The position numbers and the translations under genes were made by a program. Positions 53,434 to 64,000 of a DNA stretch of 64,000 nucleotides are shown here, one piece after another (positions within the stretch are counted from its first letter, which is position 1; every line of letters begins with the position of its first letter). The notes below the pieces were generated by a model, which ran no database searches, was not told the DNA's origin, and was given only the letters and a program-made list of their open reading frames with translations. This stretch comes from Geomonas diazotrophica (GTDB lineage: Bacteria; Desulfobacterota; Desulfuromonadia; Geobacterales; Geobacteraceae). The stretch is from NCBI RefSeq assembly GCF_018919385.1, contig NZ_JAHLMF010000016.1, positions 1 through 64,000 on the forward strand, written 5' to 3'.

Positions 53434-54783
53434 CTATTTCCCGCTCTTGCTGATGCTCACCGTCTTGGTGAACTCCTTCCAGACGAAGGGATCGCTGTTG
53501 GGGGTGCCGAAGGGGAGATAGGTGAGCTTCACCTCGATGTCCAGGTCGTAGACGGCAGGCTTGTTCACCGTCTTGCCGTCGACCTCGACCTCCTCCAGGG
53601 GATACATGATGTCGAAGCGCTCCTTCACCAGCTTGCCCGGCGGAAGCCCGGTGTCCTCGATCAGGCCGCTCTTCTCGTAGGGGCCGCGCCCCATCCGGTC
53701 CCCTCTGGCCAACTGCTGGGGCACCGGCATGTAGATCTTCTCCTGGTTGAACACTTCCTTGCCATCCTTGGTCTTGGCTGTTACCGACAGAACCAGTCGG
53801 TTGGGGGTCGGTCAGCCGTCCGGTATGGAGTGCCCCGCCCGGTTCACCATCTCGACCTTGACCACCGCCTTGGGCTTGATCTGGGCTCCGTCGCGCCAGT
53901 GGTAGCCGAACGCCTCGGCCTTGAACTCCACCGCCTTGTCGGTCATGGCGGGCTCGCGGTAGGACTGGATGTTGTGGCCGAGCTTGGAGTTCTTCATGTG
54001 GCATTCCTGGCAGTTCTCCTGCCCCACCTCGGCCTTGTAGGCCCAGAGGTAGCTGCCGTAGGAGGTACAGCACTGGGTCGGCTCGTCCAGTTCCAGGTTC
54101 GGCCCCAGACCGTGGCACTGGCCGCACTGGATCGCCTGGTCCATGATCGGGCTCTTGGCCATCTTGGGGAACTTGTCGGAGGGATGATCCCCCTCCTTGG
54201 AACCGTACACCACCCCCGCCTTGGGATAGCCGTCCTGCCACTTGTGCGTGATGGCGTTCCTGTTGTGGCAGACCAGGCAGTTGATGGAGACACTCTTCAG
54301 CTTCTCCTCCAGCTTCTTGGCCCCCTCCTTGTCCTTTTTGGCCCTGGCCTCTTTCCAGCCGTACAGCGTCGCCACCAGCTCCTGGGCCACCGAGTCCTCG
54401 GCGTCCGCCAGTTGCGGCAGGTGGCACTTGGCGCACCCCATGAGGTGCTCGACCTTGACGTCCTTCGGGCTCTTCACCCCGGAATAGGGCTCCTCCATGA
54501 GGCCGTTCTCGATGGTGGTCATGATGGTCATCGCCGTGCGCGCCGTCCCGAAAAGGGAGCGCGAGTGAATCGATTTCTGGGCCTGGTCATGCTGCTCCTG
54601 GTGGCACTCCACGCAGGAGCTCGAGTCGTACATCTTGGCCAGCTCGGCGATGGTCTTCGCCTTCCCCGATTTGGCCACTATCGTTTCCTGCCAGCCGATG
54701 CCGGCCTTCCCTGCAAAAGCTGGGGCCGCCAGCGCAAAAAGAAGAGCGGCCGCGAGGCTTGCCTGCACATTCATTCTCTTCAT
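53434..54783 (-). CDS. extKL: Pentaheme cytochrome selenoprotein ExtKL, in-frame UGA = Sec
   Basis: Reading from ATG 54783 the frame meets TGA at 53814-53812 after VNRAGHSIPDG and continues with PTPNRLVLSVTAKTKDG to a stop at 53434, giving 449 residues. Homologous cytochromes have a Cys in the context IPDGCP, so UGA is read as Sec (residue 324). Signal peptide about 1-24; five CXXCH (CVECH, CAKCH, CLVCH, CGQCH, CQECH). I recall that the G. sulfurreducens locus was named as two genes, extK and extL, which fits a split at this stop. A hairpin follows the UGA. The periplasmic pentaheme protein probably links inner- and outer-membrane parts of the pathway. Confidence 0.87.
53784..53814 (-). promoter_or_regulatory. 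SECIS-like hairpin after the extKL UGA
   Basis: After the UGA the RNA reads CCGAC, CCCC, AACC, GACU, GGUU, CU, GUCGG: outer stem CCGAC/GUCGG (53811-53807 with 53788-53784), inner stem AACC/GGUU and loop GACU starting with G. The UGA-to-loop distance is 13 bases, slightly short of the usual 16. Confidence 0.5.
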
Positions 54784-54815
54784 GGTTCCCTCTGTCGTTT
54801 CCGGTTAGCACATCA

Positions 54816-54847
54816 GGAGGGGCGCCCGCCGTGGCGGGCGCCCCTCC
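54816..54847 (-). other. Strong intercistronic hairpin between extJ and extKL
   Basis: GGAGGGGCGCCCGCC (54816-54830) and its exact complement (54833-54847) form a 15-bp stem with a two-base centre. No U-run follows, so it is not a normal terminator; it could protect the upstream message or partly reduce readthrough. Confidence 0.7.
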
Positions 54848-54850
54848 CTG

Positions 54851-55177
54851 TCAGCAGCCCTGCAGTTCGTCCCCCTCGCACTCCGAGAGGGAGATCGGGG
54901 AATCGACCTTTATCTTCTCCGCCTTGGCCTTGCCGAACTTCAGCGTCACCTCGTTCCCCTGCACGGCGAGCACCTTCGGGCTCCCCCCCAGAGAGTTGAC
55001 CATGGCACCCTTTTTCACGAAGGCCGGAGCGGGGGCTTCCAGCGTCACCGTTACCTGCTCCCCTTCCACCTTGGTCACCTTCCCCTTGGCCGGGCCTGCC
55101 GCGAAGGCCGCCGTCGCAAGGGATATCGTCATTACGGCCGCGGCCGCCATTCGCATCGCTTTACGCAACATGTTCAT
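54851..55177 (-). CDS. extJ: Small exported protein ExtJ
   Basis: 108 residues with a signal peptide (cleavage near 27, ATAAFAAGP) and a compact beta-rich domain (GKVTKVEGEQVTVTLEAP, GNEVTLKFGKAKAEKI), ending SECEGDELQGC, with two Cys near and at the C-terminus. It lies between extI and extKL, as in G. sulfurreducens extHIJKL. Function unknown; the Cys-rich end hints at thiol or metalloid binding. Confidence 0.8.
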   Translation of the reverse strand: MNMLRKAMRMAAAAVMTISLATAAFAAGPAKGKVTKVEGEQVTVTLEAPAPAFVKKGAMVNSLGGSPKVLAVQGNEVTLKFGKAKAEKIKVDSPISLSECEGDELQGC

Positions 55178-55197
55178 CCTCCTTTGTTGTTTGCCCG

Positions 55198-56397
55198 CTA
55201 GAAGATCACCTGGAGCTGGGTCACGTAGGTCATGAAGTCCTCGGTCCTGTCGGCCTGGGTCCCGCTGCCGTTGCGGAAACCGGTCGAGTTGGCCTCGAAG
55301 GTGAGCTTCAGGTTCTGGTCACGCAGGTAGTAGTTCATGCCGCCGCCGGTCCAGAAAACGCGCTGGTCGTAGATGCCGTTGAGGTTGGCGAACTTCCAGT
55401 TCTCGTGCCGGACGAAGAGCTGCAGCGGGATGTTGGGGAGCAGGTAGCCCGCCTTGACGTAGTAGCCGTTCTTCTCCCCGTTGATCCCGGCCGCGTTGGC
55501 GTCGGGGTTGTCTCCCAGGTAGGCGTCGTCCAGATCGACCTTCTCGTAGGCCCCGGACGCGGTGAATGTCCCGAGCCCTTCCACGGGGTATTCAACGAAA
55601 CCGTCGAAGGTCCATGCCTTGTAGTCCTTCTTCCCGGTCCTCGCGACGGTGTCGGCATAGGCGACGTCCGGCTCGAACTGGTAGGCCGCCCCGAAGGTGG
55701 CAACCTTCTTCTTGCCCAGGTAGGTGCCCTTGTAGCCGTAGTCGTTTTCCGGGTCGAGCAGCGTCACGTGGGCGCGTGCCGAGTAGCGGAAGTTGGAGGC
55801 AGGCGCGGTTTCGCCTGAGACAGCCTTGCGTCCCTCCATGGCGTCCACGCGGTACTGGAACATGTCGTTGAACAGGTTCCCCCAGATGGCGACCCCCGTG
55901 TCGCGGGTGGTCACGTAGGGCGCGCGGATGAAGAGCGAACGGTCCAGGGTGAGCGGCGCCTCGCACGCCTCCAGGTTCTCGCGGGAGAGGTTGTACTTGA
56001 ACTTGCCGACGTTGATGCGGAAGGCGTTGTCGATCTTGAAGCGCACCACCGCGTCCAGGAGCTGGAAGTTGGAGCCCTGGTTCTCCCTGGCCACGTCGAG
56101 TGGGGTCAGGTTCTGGTCGTCGGTGTACTCGGTCTGCACGTAGAGCGACATCATGTCGCCGTACTTGCCCATCAAGGCGAGGCGGTTGCGGCGGAAGTTG
56201 AAGTTGGCCGTGGTGTCCTCATCGTTGTCTCCCGAGCCGATGTCGCGGAAGGTCATCTGGAACTGGCCCTTGTAGTCCAGCTGCAGCGCCCCCTCGTCGT
56301 TGGGGCCGAAGGTCATCTTGGGTCCTGCATATGCGGTTCCGCTGGCCAGCGCCAGCCCCAGAAGGGCGGCACAGACGGTCTTGTTGATATTGATCAT
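55198..56397 (-). CDS. extI: Outer-membrane porin ExtI
   Basis: 399 residues: signal peptide (about 1-24, SGTAYAGPK), then alternating amphipathic strands with many aromatic residues and a C-terminal Phe (VTQLQVIF) typical of beta-barrels, resembling a phosphate-selective-porin-like family. ExtI of G. sulfurreducens is a porin-like protein reported to affect selenite and tellurite reduction. Here it probably forms the outer-membrane channel around which the cytochromes work. It starts 56 bp after extH. Confidence 0.88.
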   Translation of the reverse strand: MININKTVCAALLGLALASGTAYAGPKMTFGPNDEGALQLDYKGQFQMTFRDIGSGDNDEDTTANFNFRRNRLALMGKYGDMMSLYVQTEYTDDQNLTPLDVARENQGSNFQLLDAVVRFKIDNAFRINVGKFKYNLSRENLEACEAPLTLDRSLFIRAPYVTTRDTGVAIWGNLFNDMFQYRVDAMEGRKAVSGETAPASNFRYSARAHVTLLDPENDYGYKGTYLGKKKVATFGAAYQFEPDVAYADTVARTGKKDYKAWTFDGFVEYPVEGLGTFTASGAYEKVDLDDAYLGDNPDANAAGINGEKNGYYVKAGYLLPNIPLQLFVRHENWKFANLNGIYDQRVFWTGGGMNYYLRDQNLKLTFEANSTGFRNGSGTQADRTEDFMTYVTQLQVIF

Positions 56398-56453
56398 GGT
56401 CGTCTACTCCCTATGTGGTCGATTGATGATCGGTAAGCTGCACCCGGCGCCCG

Positions 56454-57767
56454 TTAGCAGCCGCCTCCGCCGCCGGTGGTGCCGCTGCCGCTGCTGGTGC
56501 TGACCGGGCTATGGTAGGCGGCGTCGGTATCCTCGATCTGGTTGCCGGTCGCGTAGGTGGGCTCCGGGCTCAGCAGCCTGGTGCTGTAGGTGACGATGGC
56601 GCGTCCCGCATCGATGTTGTAGGTGCGCGAATCGGTCAGCCCGGTGGTATCCCAGATGGAACCCACGGCGAGCTTGCCCCCTGCGTTGGCCAGGGTGGTG
56701 CCGACCTTGTCCGAGCTGGCCATGAGCCCCCACTGTCCCCAGGAACCGTCGTACCATACCGCCTTCAGGGCTCCGGCGGTGGTCTCGTTGTAGTAGGCGT
56801 AGCCGTCGATGGCGAAGAAGAGGACGCTGGCGATGTTGCCGGCGCGGCAGATGGTGTAGATAGAGGTGCGTCCCGCCGGGATGGCCAGCGCCGTCTGCAC
56901 CTCGGCGACGGACTTGAATTTGCCGGCGGTGTGCAGGAGGGTGTGCGCCTTGTTGCGGCCACCGTGCACGGCTCCTTCAAAGACCACGTACTTGGTCGGG
57001 GTCGAGGTGTCGATCAGGTCCGAGGTGGGGCCGGCCGGGACGTCGGTGCTCCTGCCGTCGATGAAATCGTTGGTTGCGGTTCCCGCGTTGACCGCGGCGA
57101 TCATGTCGGCGAGGGAAGCCCTCAGGTCCGCCCTTACCCGGTTCACGCCGTTGGGGGTAACCGCGTAGCTCGACCTGGCGACGGTCGGCTTGTCGAAGAC
57201 CAGCGGCATCCCCGCCGCCTTCCAGGCCTTGTTGCCGCCGTTGAGGACCTTGAGCCTCTCCTTGGGGAAGCCCCAGTAGCGGAACACGGTGTAGCCCCTG
57301 GTGAGGTTCCAGGGCGACCCGCTCTCAGCCTCGGAGGTGGTGAAGACGATGGTCGTGTTTGCGTCTATGCCGGCGCGCTGGATCAGGGTATCCATCGTGG
57401 TCCCGTCAGGAACCATGGAACCGGTGTACATAGGCCCTTCCACGCGGGTCTGGGCCAGTTCGGTGTTGAGACCGACGCTCTGGGAACCTGCGATGTGCCC
57501 GAGATCGTAGTTGGTGACGGTCCCGTCGACCTGGAGTATCACCACCCGGTCGTAGCCACCGGCCTTGTTCACCTTGCCCTCGGTGATCCACTGGCTCAGT
57601 TCCGCTGGCTCGATCAGTGCGGTTGCAGTTTTGGTCGTGGTAACACCCTTGGCAGGGCTGTCATAGCTGGTATCACCGCACCCCCAGATGCTGAGTACCG
57701 CTACGGCCAAAAGGCCGAGCAGCGAGAACAGCAATACCCTGCTCTTCTTCATCATCTTTTCCGACAT
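56454..57767 (-). CDS. extH: Rhodanese-like lipoprotein ExtH
   Basis: 437 residues from ATG 57767 (AGGAGG four bases upstream; the 57803 start lacks one). A lipobox SIWGC (Cys near 30) gives a lipoprotein. Two rhodanese-like modules: the first has TTSEAESGSP where the catalytic Cys loop should be (no Cys), and the second has a Cys in IYTICRAGNIAS (near 330). The C-terminus is Ser/Gly-rich and ends GGGGGC. Rhodaneses move sulfane sulfur or selenium; in this locus it may handle selenium or tellurium intermediates (inference). Confidence 0.88.
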   Translation of the reverse strand: MSEKMMKKSRVLLFSLLGLLAVAVLSIWGCGDTSYDSPAKGVTTTKTATALIEPAELSQWITEGKVNKAGGYDRVVILQVDGTVTNYDLGHIAGSQSVGLNTELAQTRVEGPMYTGSMVPDGTTMDTLIQRAGIDANTTIVFTTSEAESGSPWNLTRGYTVFRYWGFPKERLKVLNGGNKAWKAAGMPLVFDKPTVARSSYAVTPNGVNRVRADLRASLADMIAAVNAGTATNDFIDGRSTDVPAGPTSDLIDTSTPTKYVVFEGAVHGGRNKAHTLLHTAGKFKSVAEVQTALAIPAGRTSIYTICRAGNIASVLFFAIDGYAYYNETTAGALKAVWYDGSWGQWGLMASSDKVGTTLANAGGKLAVGSIWDTTGLTDSRTYNIDAGRAIVTYSTRLLSPEPTYATGNQIEDTDAAYHSPVSTSSGSGTTGGGGGC

Positions 57768-57865
57768 ACAACCTCCTTTGGATTGGCTAAAATATGGCTT
57801 CAACTACCTTGAACGTCCCCTCCTCCTTTCTGCTTGATTAATACAGTCAAAGATACCGCGTCCAT

Positions 57866-57893
57866 AAGTTAAAATAATTTCGTTTTATGTCAA
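57866..57893 (-). promoter_or_regulatory. Probable promoter of the ext operon
   Basis: Reverse strand: perfect -35 TTGACA (57893-57888), 16-bp spacer, weak -10 TAACTT (57871-57866). Weak -10 with strong -35 suits an activated promoter. The leader to extH would be about 90 bases. Confidence 0.45.
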
Positions 57894-58106
57894 GAATGTT
57901 CACTTACTGGGTGAGGCGGCTAAATAACTTAAGCAAGAGAACTGAAATCTGACACGACGATGAGTCGTCCATAGCACGTATTGCCGCAACTGTGTTATTT
58001 GAAAGGAATTCTATATATGGCGCTGAAGGCAATCTGACTGAACAGCTCATTGTTGCCATTTCGCGTAATGGGGTAAACTACTCAAGTGAAAATTATTCAT
58101 AGCATC

Positions 58107-58121
58107 ATGCGCAAAAGGCAT
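58107..58121. promoter_or_regulatory. Candidate LysR operator 1
   Basis: ATGCGCAAAAGGCAT, an ATGC-N7-GCAT inverted repeat of the length typical for LysR binding. It is the site nearest the ext promoter, about 215 bp upstream of its -35 box. Confidence 0.55.
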
Positions 58122-58210
58122 AGTAATTAATGATATTTAACACTTTTGTTTGACTCGGTCTGACTTCTTCCTCAAATCGGCTGTTGCAATCTATATAAGT
58201 TTTTTGCAAT

Positions 58211-58225
58211 ATGCACAAACGACAT
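58211..58225. promoter_or_regulatory. Candidate LysR operator 2
   Basis: ATGCACAAACGACAT (extended TATGC...ACATA); same half-site as operators 1 and 3 with one mismatch, just downstream of the possible lysR -10. Confidence 0.5.
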
Positions 58226-58240
58226 ATTCTCACACAGCCT

Positions 58241-58255
58241 ATGCGTGTTTGGCAT
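58241..58255. promoter_or_regulatory. Candidate LysR operator 3
   Basis: ATGCGTGTTTGGCAT, extended to CTATGC...GCATAG (58239-58257). It ends 25 bp before the regulator start at 58281, the position expected for self-repression. Confidence 0.6.
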
Positions 58256-58280
58256 AGCCGGCATCACTGGGGCGAAATAC

Positions 58281-59204
58281 ATGGATTTCACCAATCTGAA
58301 AACACTCGTTGTCTCGGTCGAGTGCGGCAGCTTTTCCAAGGCGGCCGAGATCCTCTGTGTGACACAGTCCGCCGTCTCCCGCAGGATCAAGATCCTCGAG
58401 GACCATTACGGACAGCTCCTTCTGGACCGCTCCGGCCTCGCGATGAAACCGACGGCCGCGGGACAACTGCTGGTCGAGAAGGCGCGCCAGGTACTGAAGA
58501 TGGAGCAGGAATTCCTGTACGAACTGCAGCTTCTGGCGCGTAAACGCAAGATCTCCTTCTGCTGCACCGCCCCCTTCGGCATCTCCTTCCTGCCGGACAT
58601 CTTCACGCGCTTCATGTCGCGCAACTCCCAGACCAGCGAACTGAGCTTCGTCTTCGACATGCCCGAAGGAGCCCTGAAGGGGGTGAGGGAAAAGCTGTAC
58701 GACCTGGTTCTGATCGAATTCTGCGAGGATCTGAACCTCGAGGATTTCGCCGTCTATGCGCTCCCCGACGACGAGATGGTCTTCGTGAGCAGGCCCGCCT
58801 TCGGCATCGACGCCAAAGTGGTCGACGTGGAAACCATGCTCGGCCAGCGCCTGTACTGCAAGAAGTCCGGCTGCTGCGCCCGGCGCTTCCTGGAAAAAAG
58901 CATGCACGTCATCGGCCGCGACGCCGCCGAGTTCCGCAACACCGTCTACTTCGACGACATCCCGTTCATCATCAAGGCGGTCCAGGCCGGCGAGGGGATC
59001 ACTTTCATCTCCCGCAGCGTGGTCGCCGCTCACCTGGCCGACGGTTCGCTGGTCAGCCACCAGGTCAGGGGGTTCGCCCCCTCCAGGCCGCGGCGCCTGG
59101 TCCTGGAGAAGAACCGCAACCTCGACCCGACCCTTTCCGACCTCATCGAGGAGATCTTCCACAGGTTCTCGCTCGCTCCCCCCCCGGAACTGGTGTCGCG
59201 CTGA
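58281..59204 (+). CDS. LysR-family regulator divergent from the ext operon
   Basis: 307 residues from ATG 58281 (the frame is open from 58245, but that part overlaps operator 3). A winged helix-turn-helix (about 1-65: NLKTLVVSVECGSFSKAAE, TQSAVSRRIKILE) and an effector domain (about 90-295). The effector domain contains a Cys cluster LYCKKSGCCARRF, and another CCTAP near 97, unusual for this family and suggestive of thiol or metalloid sensing. It is placed and oriented as the local regulator of ext. Confidence 0.88.
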   Translation: MDFTNLKTLVVSVECGSFSKAAEILCVTQSAVSRRIKILEDHYGQLLLDRSGLAMKPTAAGQLLVEKARQVLKMEQEFLYELQLLARKRKISFCCTAPFGISFLPDIFTRFMSRNSQTSELSFVFDMPEGALKGVREKLYDLVLIEFCEDLNLEDFAVYALPDDEMVFVSRPAFGIDAKVVDVETMLGQRLYCKKSGCCARRFLEKSMHVIGRDAAEFRNTVYFDDIPFIIKAVQAGEGITFISRSVVAAHLADGSLVSHQVRGFAPSRPRRLVLEKNRNLDPTLSDLIEEIFHRFSLAPPPELVSR

Positions 59205-63098
<3,894 letters not shown>

Positions 63099-63155
63099 CG
63101 TACAGGCGGGAAAGTGCGGGGGCGGTGCGAGGTGGCGGCAGTCACTTGCGGCACC

Positions 63156-64000
63156 TCAAGCCGCTCCCGCAGTGCCGGCGGCCGACCGATTCCCCGAGCG
63201 CACCCGCTCCCCCCTGGCGCTCCCCGCCGCGAAAAGCACCGCCGCCGCCAGGCCGATCCACCCCGCGCCTTGAAAGACGGCGGCAAGCCCGAAGCGGTGT
63301 TGCAGCCACCCCCCAAAGAGAGGACCCACCACGAACCCGAGGTTCAGCGACGTGTTGAAGATCCCCACCGCAACTCCCGTTCCGTGACGCTCCCCCTGCT
63401 CCAGCAAAAGCGCGGTGCTGGCAGGCTGGGACAGCACGCTGCACAGCCCGATCCCTCCCCCGAGCATGAGCACCTGGTGGAACCCCTGGGCCACCGGAAC
63501 CAGGAAGTAGAGCAGCGATACCGAAACCCCTCCCAGGAGCACCAGGGACTTGCGCGGCAACCGGTCGGAAAGCCACCCCACCGGTCGCAGCAGGGACGTG
63601 ATCACGAGGGTGCTGGAAGCAAGCACCATCCCGGTCTGGGTGCCGCTGAGCCCCAGCCGCGCGTCCAGGAGGATGGGGAGAAAGCCGGCCAGGAGGGAGA
63701 TCCCGCATCCCCTGCCGAAGATGAAGGCCAGGAGTCCCCCCATGGTGCCGTGGCGCGCCGCCTCCAGTGCGGCAGGCAGCGCCAGGCCGGACTCCCGCCG
63801 GCCCGTGGGGATTGCCGAATGACCGTGTGTCGGTATCTGCCGCAGGGCGAGCGCCAGCGCGAACAGGCACAACGTGGCGAGGCAGGCGAAGATGCCGTAA
63901 AAGCCCCAGAGATCGTGCAGCACCCCACCCAGAAGAGGCCCCACCCCCACGGCGAGGTAGAAGGAGATGTCGAAGGTCCCGGCCGCGCGCCCCTCACCTT
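63156..64000 (-). CDS. MFS transporter, 5' end beyond the window
   Basis: About 281 residues of a major facilitator superfamily protein; the frame stays open to the right edge (EGRAAGTFDISFYLAVGVGP...). At least nine helices are visible (VGPLLGGVLHDLWGFYGIF, GRGCGISLLAGFLPILLDA, VLGGVSVSLLYFLVPVAQG), so the first helices are missing. Probably a drug or sugar exporter of the DHA type; substrate unknown. It converges on the PFOR gene, 57 bp away. Confidence 0.85.
   Translation of the reverse strand, partial: GEGRAAGTFDISFYLAVGVGPLLGGVLHDLWGFYGIFACLATLCLFALALALRQIPTHGHSAIPTGRRESGLALPAALEAARHGTMGGLLAFIFGRGCGISLLAGFLPILLDARLGLSGTQTGMVLASSTLVITSLLRPVGWLSDRLPRKSLVLLGGVSVSLLYFLVPVAQGFHQVLMLGGGIGLCSVLSQPASTALLLEQGERHGTGVAVGIFNTSLNLGFVVGPLFGGWLQHRFGLAAVFQGAGWIGLAAAVLFAAGSARGERVRSGNRSAAGTAGAA

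Larger units (their letters stand above)
57768..58280. other. Divergent extH-lysR intergenic region
   Basis: About 510 bp, AT-rich compared with neighbouring genes and with no convincing gene. It contains the ext promoter and three ATGC-N7-(G/A)CAT palindromes (listed separately), plus a TATATA (58193-58198) that could be the lysR -10. Confidence 0.7.

Noticed and set aside
53812-53814. TGA in extKL as a true stop or pseudogene mutation
   Set aside because: Both sides stay in one frame, the downstream half remains protein-like to a normal stop, and the position is a conserved Cys in this family; Sec explains it better.
57768-58280. c-di-GMP (GEMM) riboswitch upstream of the ext cytochromes
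   Set aside because: None of the conserved GEMM blocks is present on either strand.

Overview
The window looks like a chromosome segment of a Geobacterales bacterium (Geobacter/Geomonas/Citrifermentans type). The evidence is the density of multiheme c-type cytochromes (31 CXXCH motifs in one cluster), a complete ext locus (extH, I, J, KL plus a Rieske/cytochrome b module), pyruvate:ferredoxin oxidoreductase, ResB/CcsA haem ligation genes, many HD-GYP, hybrid-kinase and GGDEF/EAL signalling proteins, two genes that read through UGA as selenocysteine, and GC-rich coding sequence. Species identification is inference.

Layout. 1-65 is the edge of an IS3-family element. 0.3-4.3 kb carries a haem-type sensor, an RRM protein with an (AAKP)n tail and uvrC, with REPIN-like paired palindromes on both sides of uvrC. 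4.5-7.2 kb (minus) has mglB-mglA and a phosphohexomutase. 7.3-10.7 kb has a secreted cyclophilin, resB/ccsA, peptide deformylase and an ACT-domain protein. 10.7-16.3 kb (minus) is ftsK, rnj, two small membrane proteins and plsC, opposite ssb. 16.9-20.2 kb (minus) is a HEAT-repeat/HD-GYP gene pair. 20.2-21.7 kb holds a noncoding stretch with a candidate small RNA, a coiled-coil protein and a small AhpD-like selenoprotein that ordinary ORF calling misses. 21.8-29.2 kb has a MATE exporter, a methyltransferase-like protein, fabH, small HEAT and HD-GYP genes, radA and dksA. 29.2-38.7 kb is signalling: two sensor kinases, a response regulator, a REC-PAS-GGDEF-EAL protein, a hemerythrin and a flavodoxin-like protein. 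38.8-41.9 kb has tpx, an AI-2E-type transporter and a thioredoxin/CcdA-like fusion. 41.9-46.1 kb (minus) is a tightly overlapping operon of a corrinoid protein, an MtaA/HemE-like protein and a hybrid kinase with a DUF1638-like N-terminus. 46.7-47.8 kb is a soluble chemotaxis receptor.

47.9-57.8 kb (minus) is the ext respiratory locus: rhodanese lipoprotein ExtH, porin ExtI, ExtJ, pentaheme selenoprotein ExtKL, then (behind a terminator and a new promoter) a 12-heme lipoprotein, a 10-heme cytochrome, a Rieske protein, split cytochrome b and a 4-heme cytochrome. Together they could carry electrons from the quinol pool through the periplasm to an outer-membrane porin/cytochrome assembly; homologous ext genes have been linked to selenite/tellurite and extracellular electron-acceptor reduction. 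A divergent LysR regulator with a Cys-rich effector domain and three matching palindromes controls, or is controlled from, the intergenic region. 59.4-63.1 kb is pyruvate:ferredoxin oxidoreductase, and a truncated MFS transporter runs off the right edge.

Most notable: two selenocysteine genes (21431-21685 and 53434-54783), the corrinoid/methyltransferase-like/kinase operon that looks like a sensory offshoot of methyltransfer chemistry, and the regulatory architecture of the ext locus.
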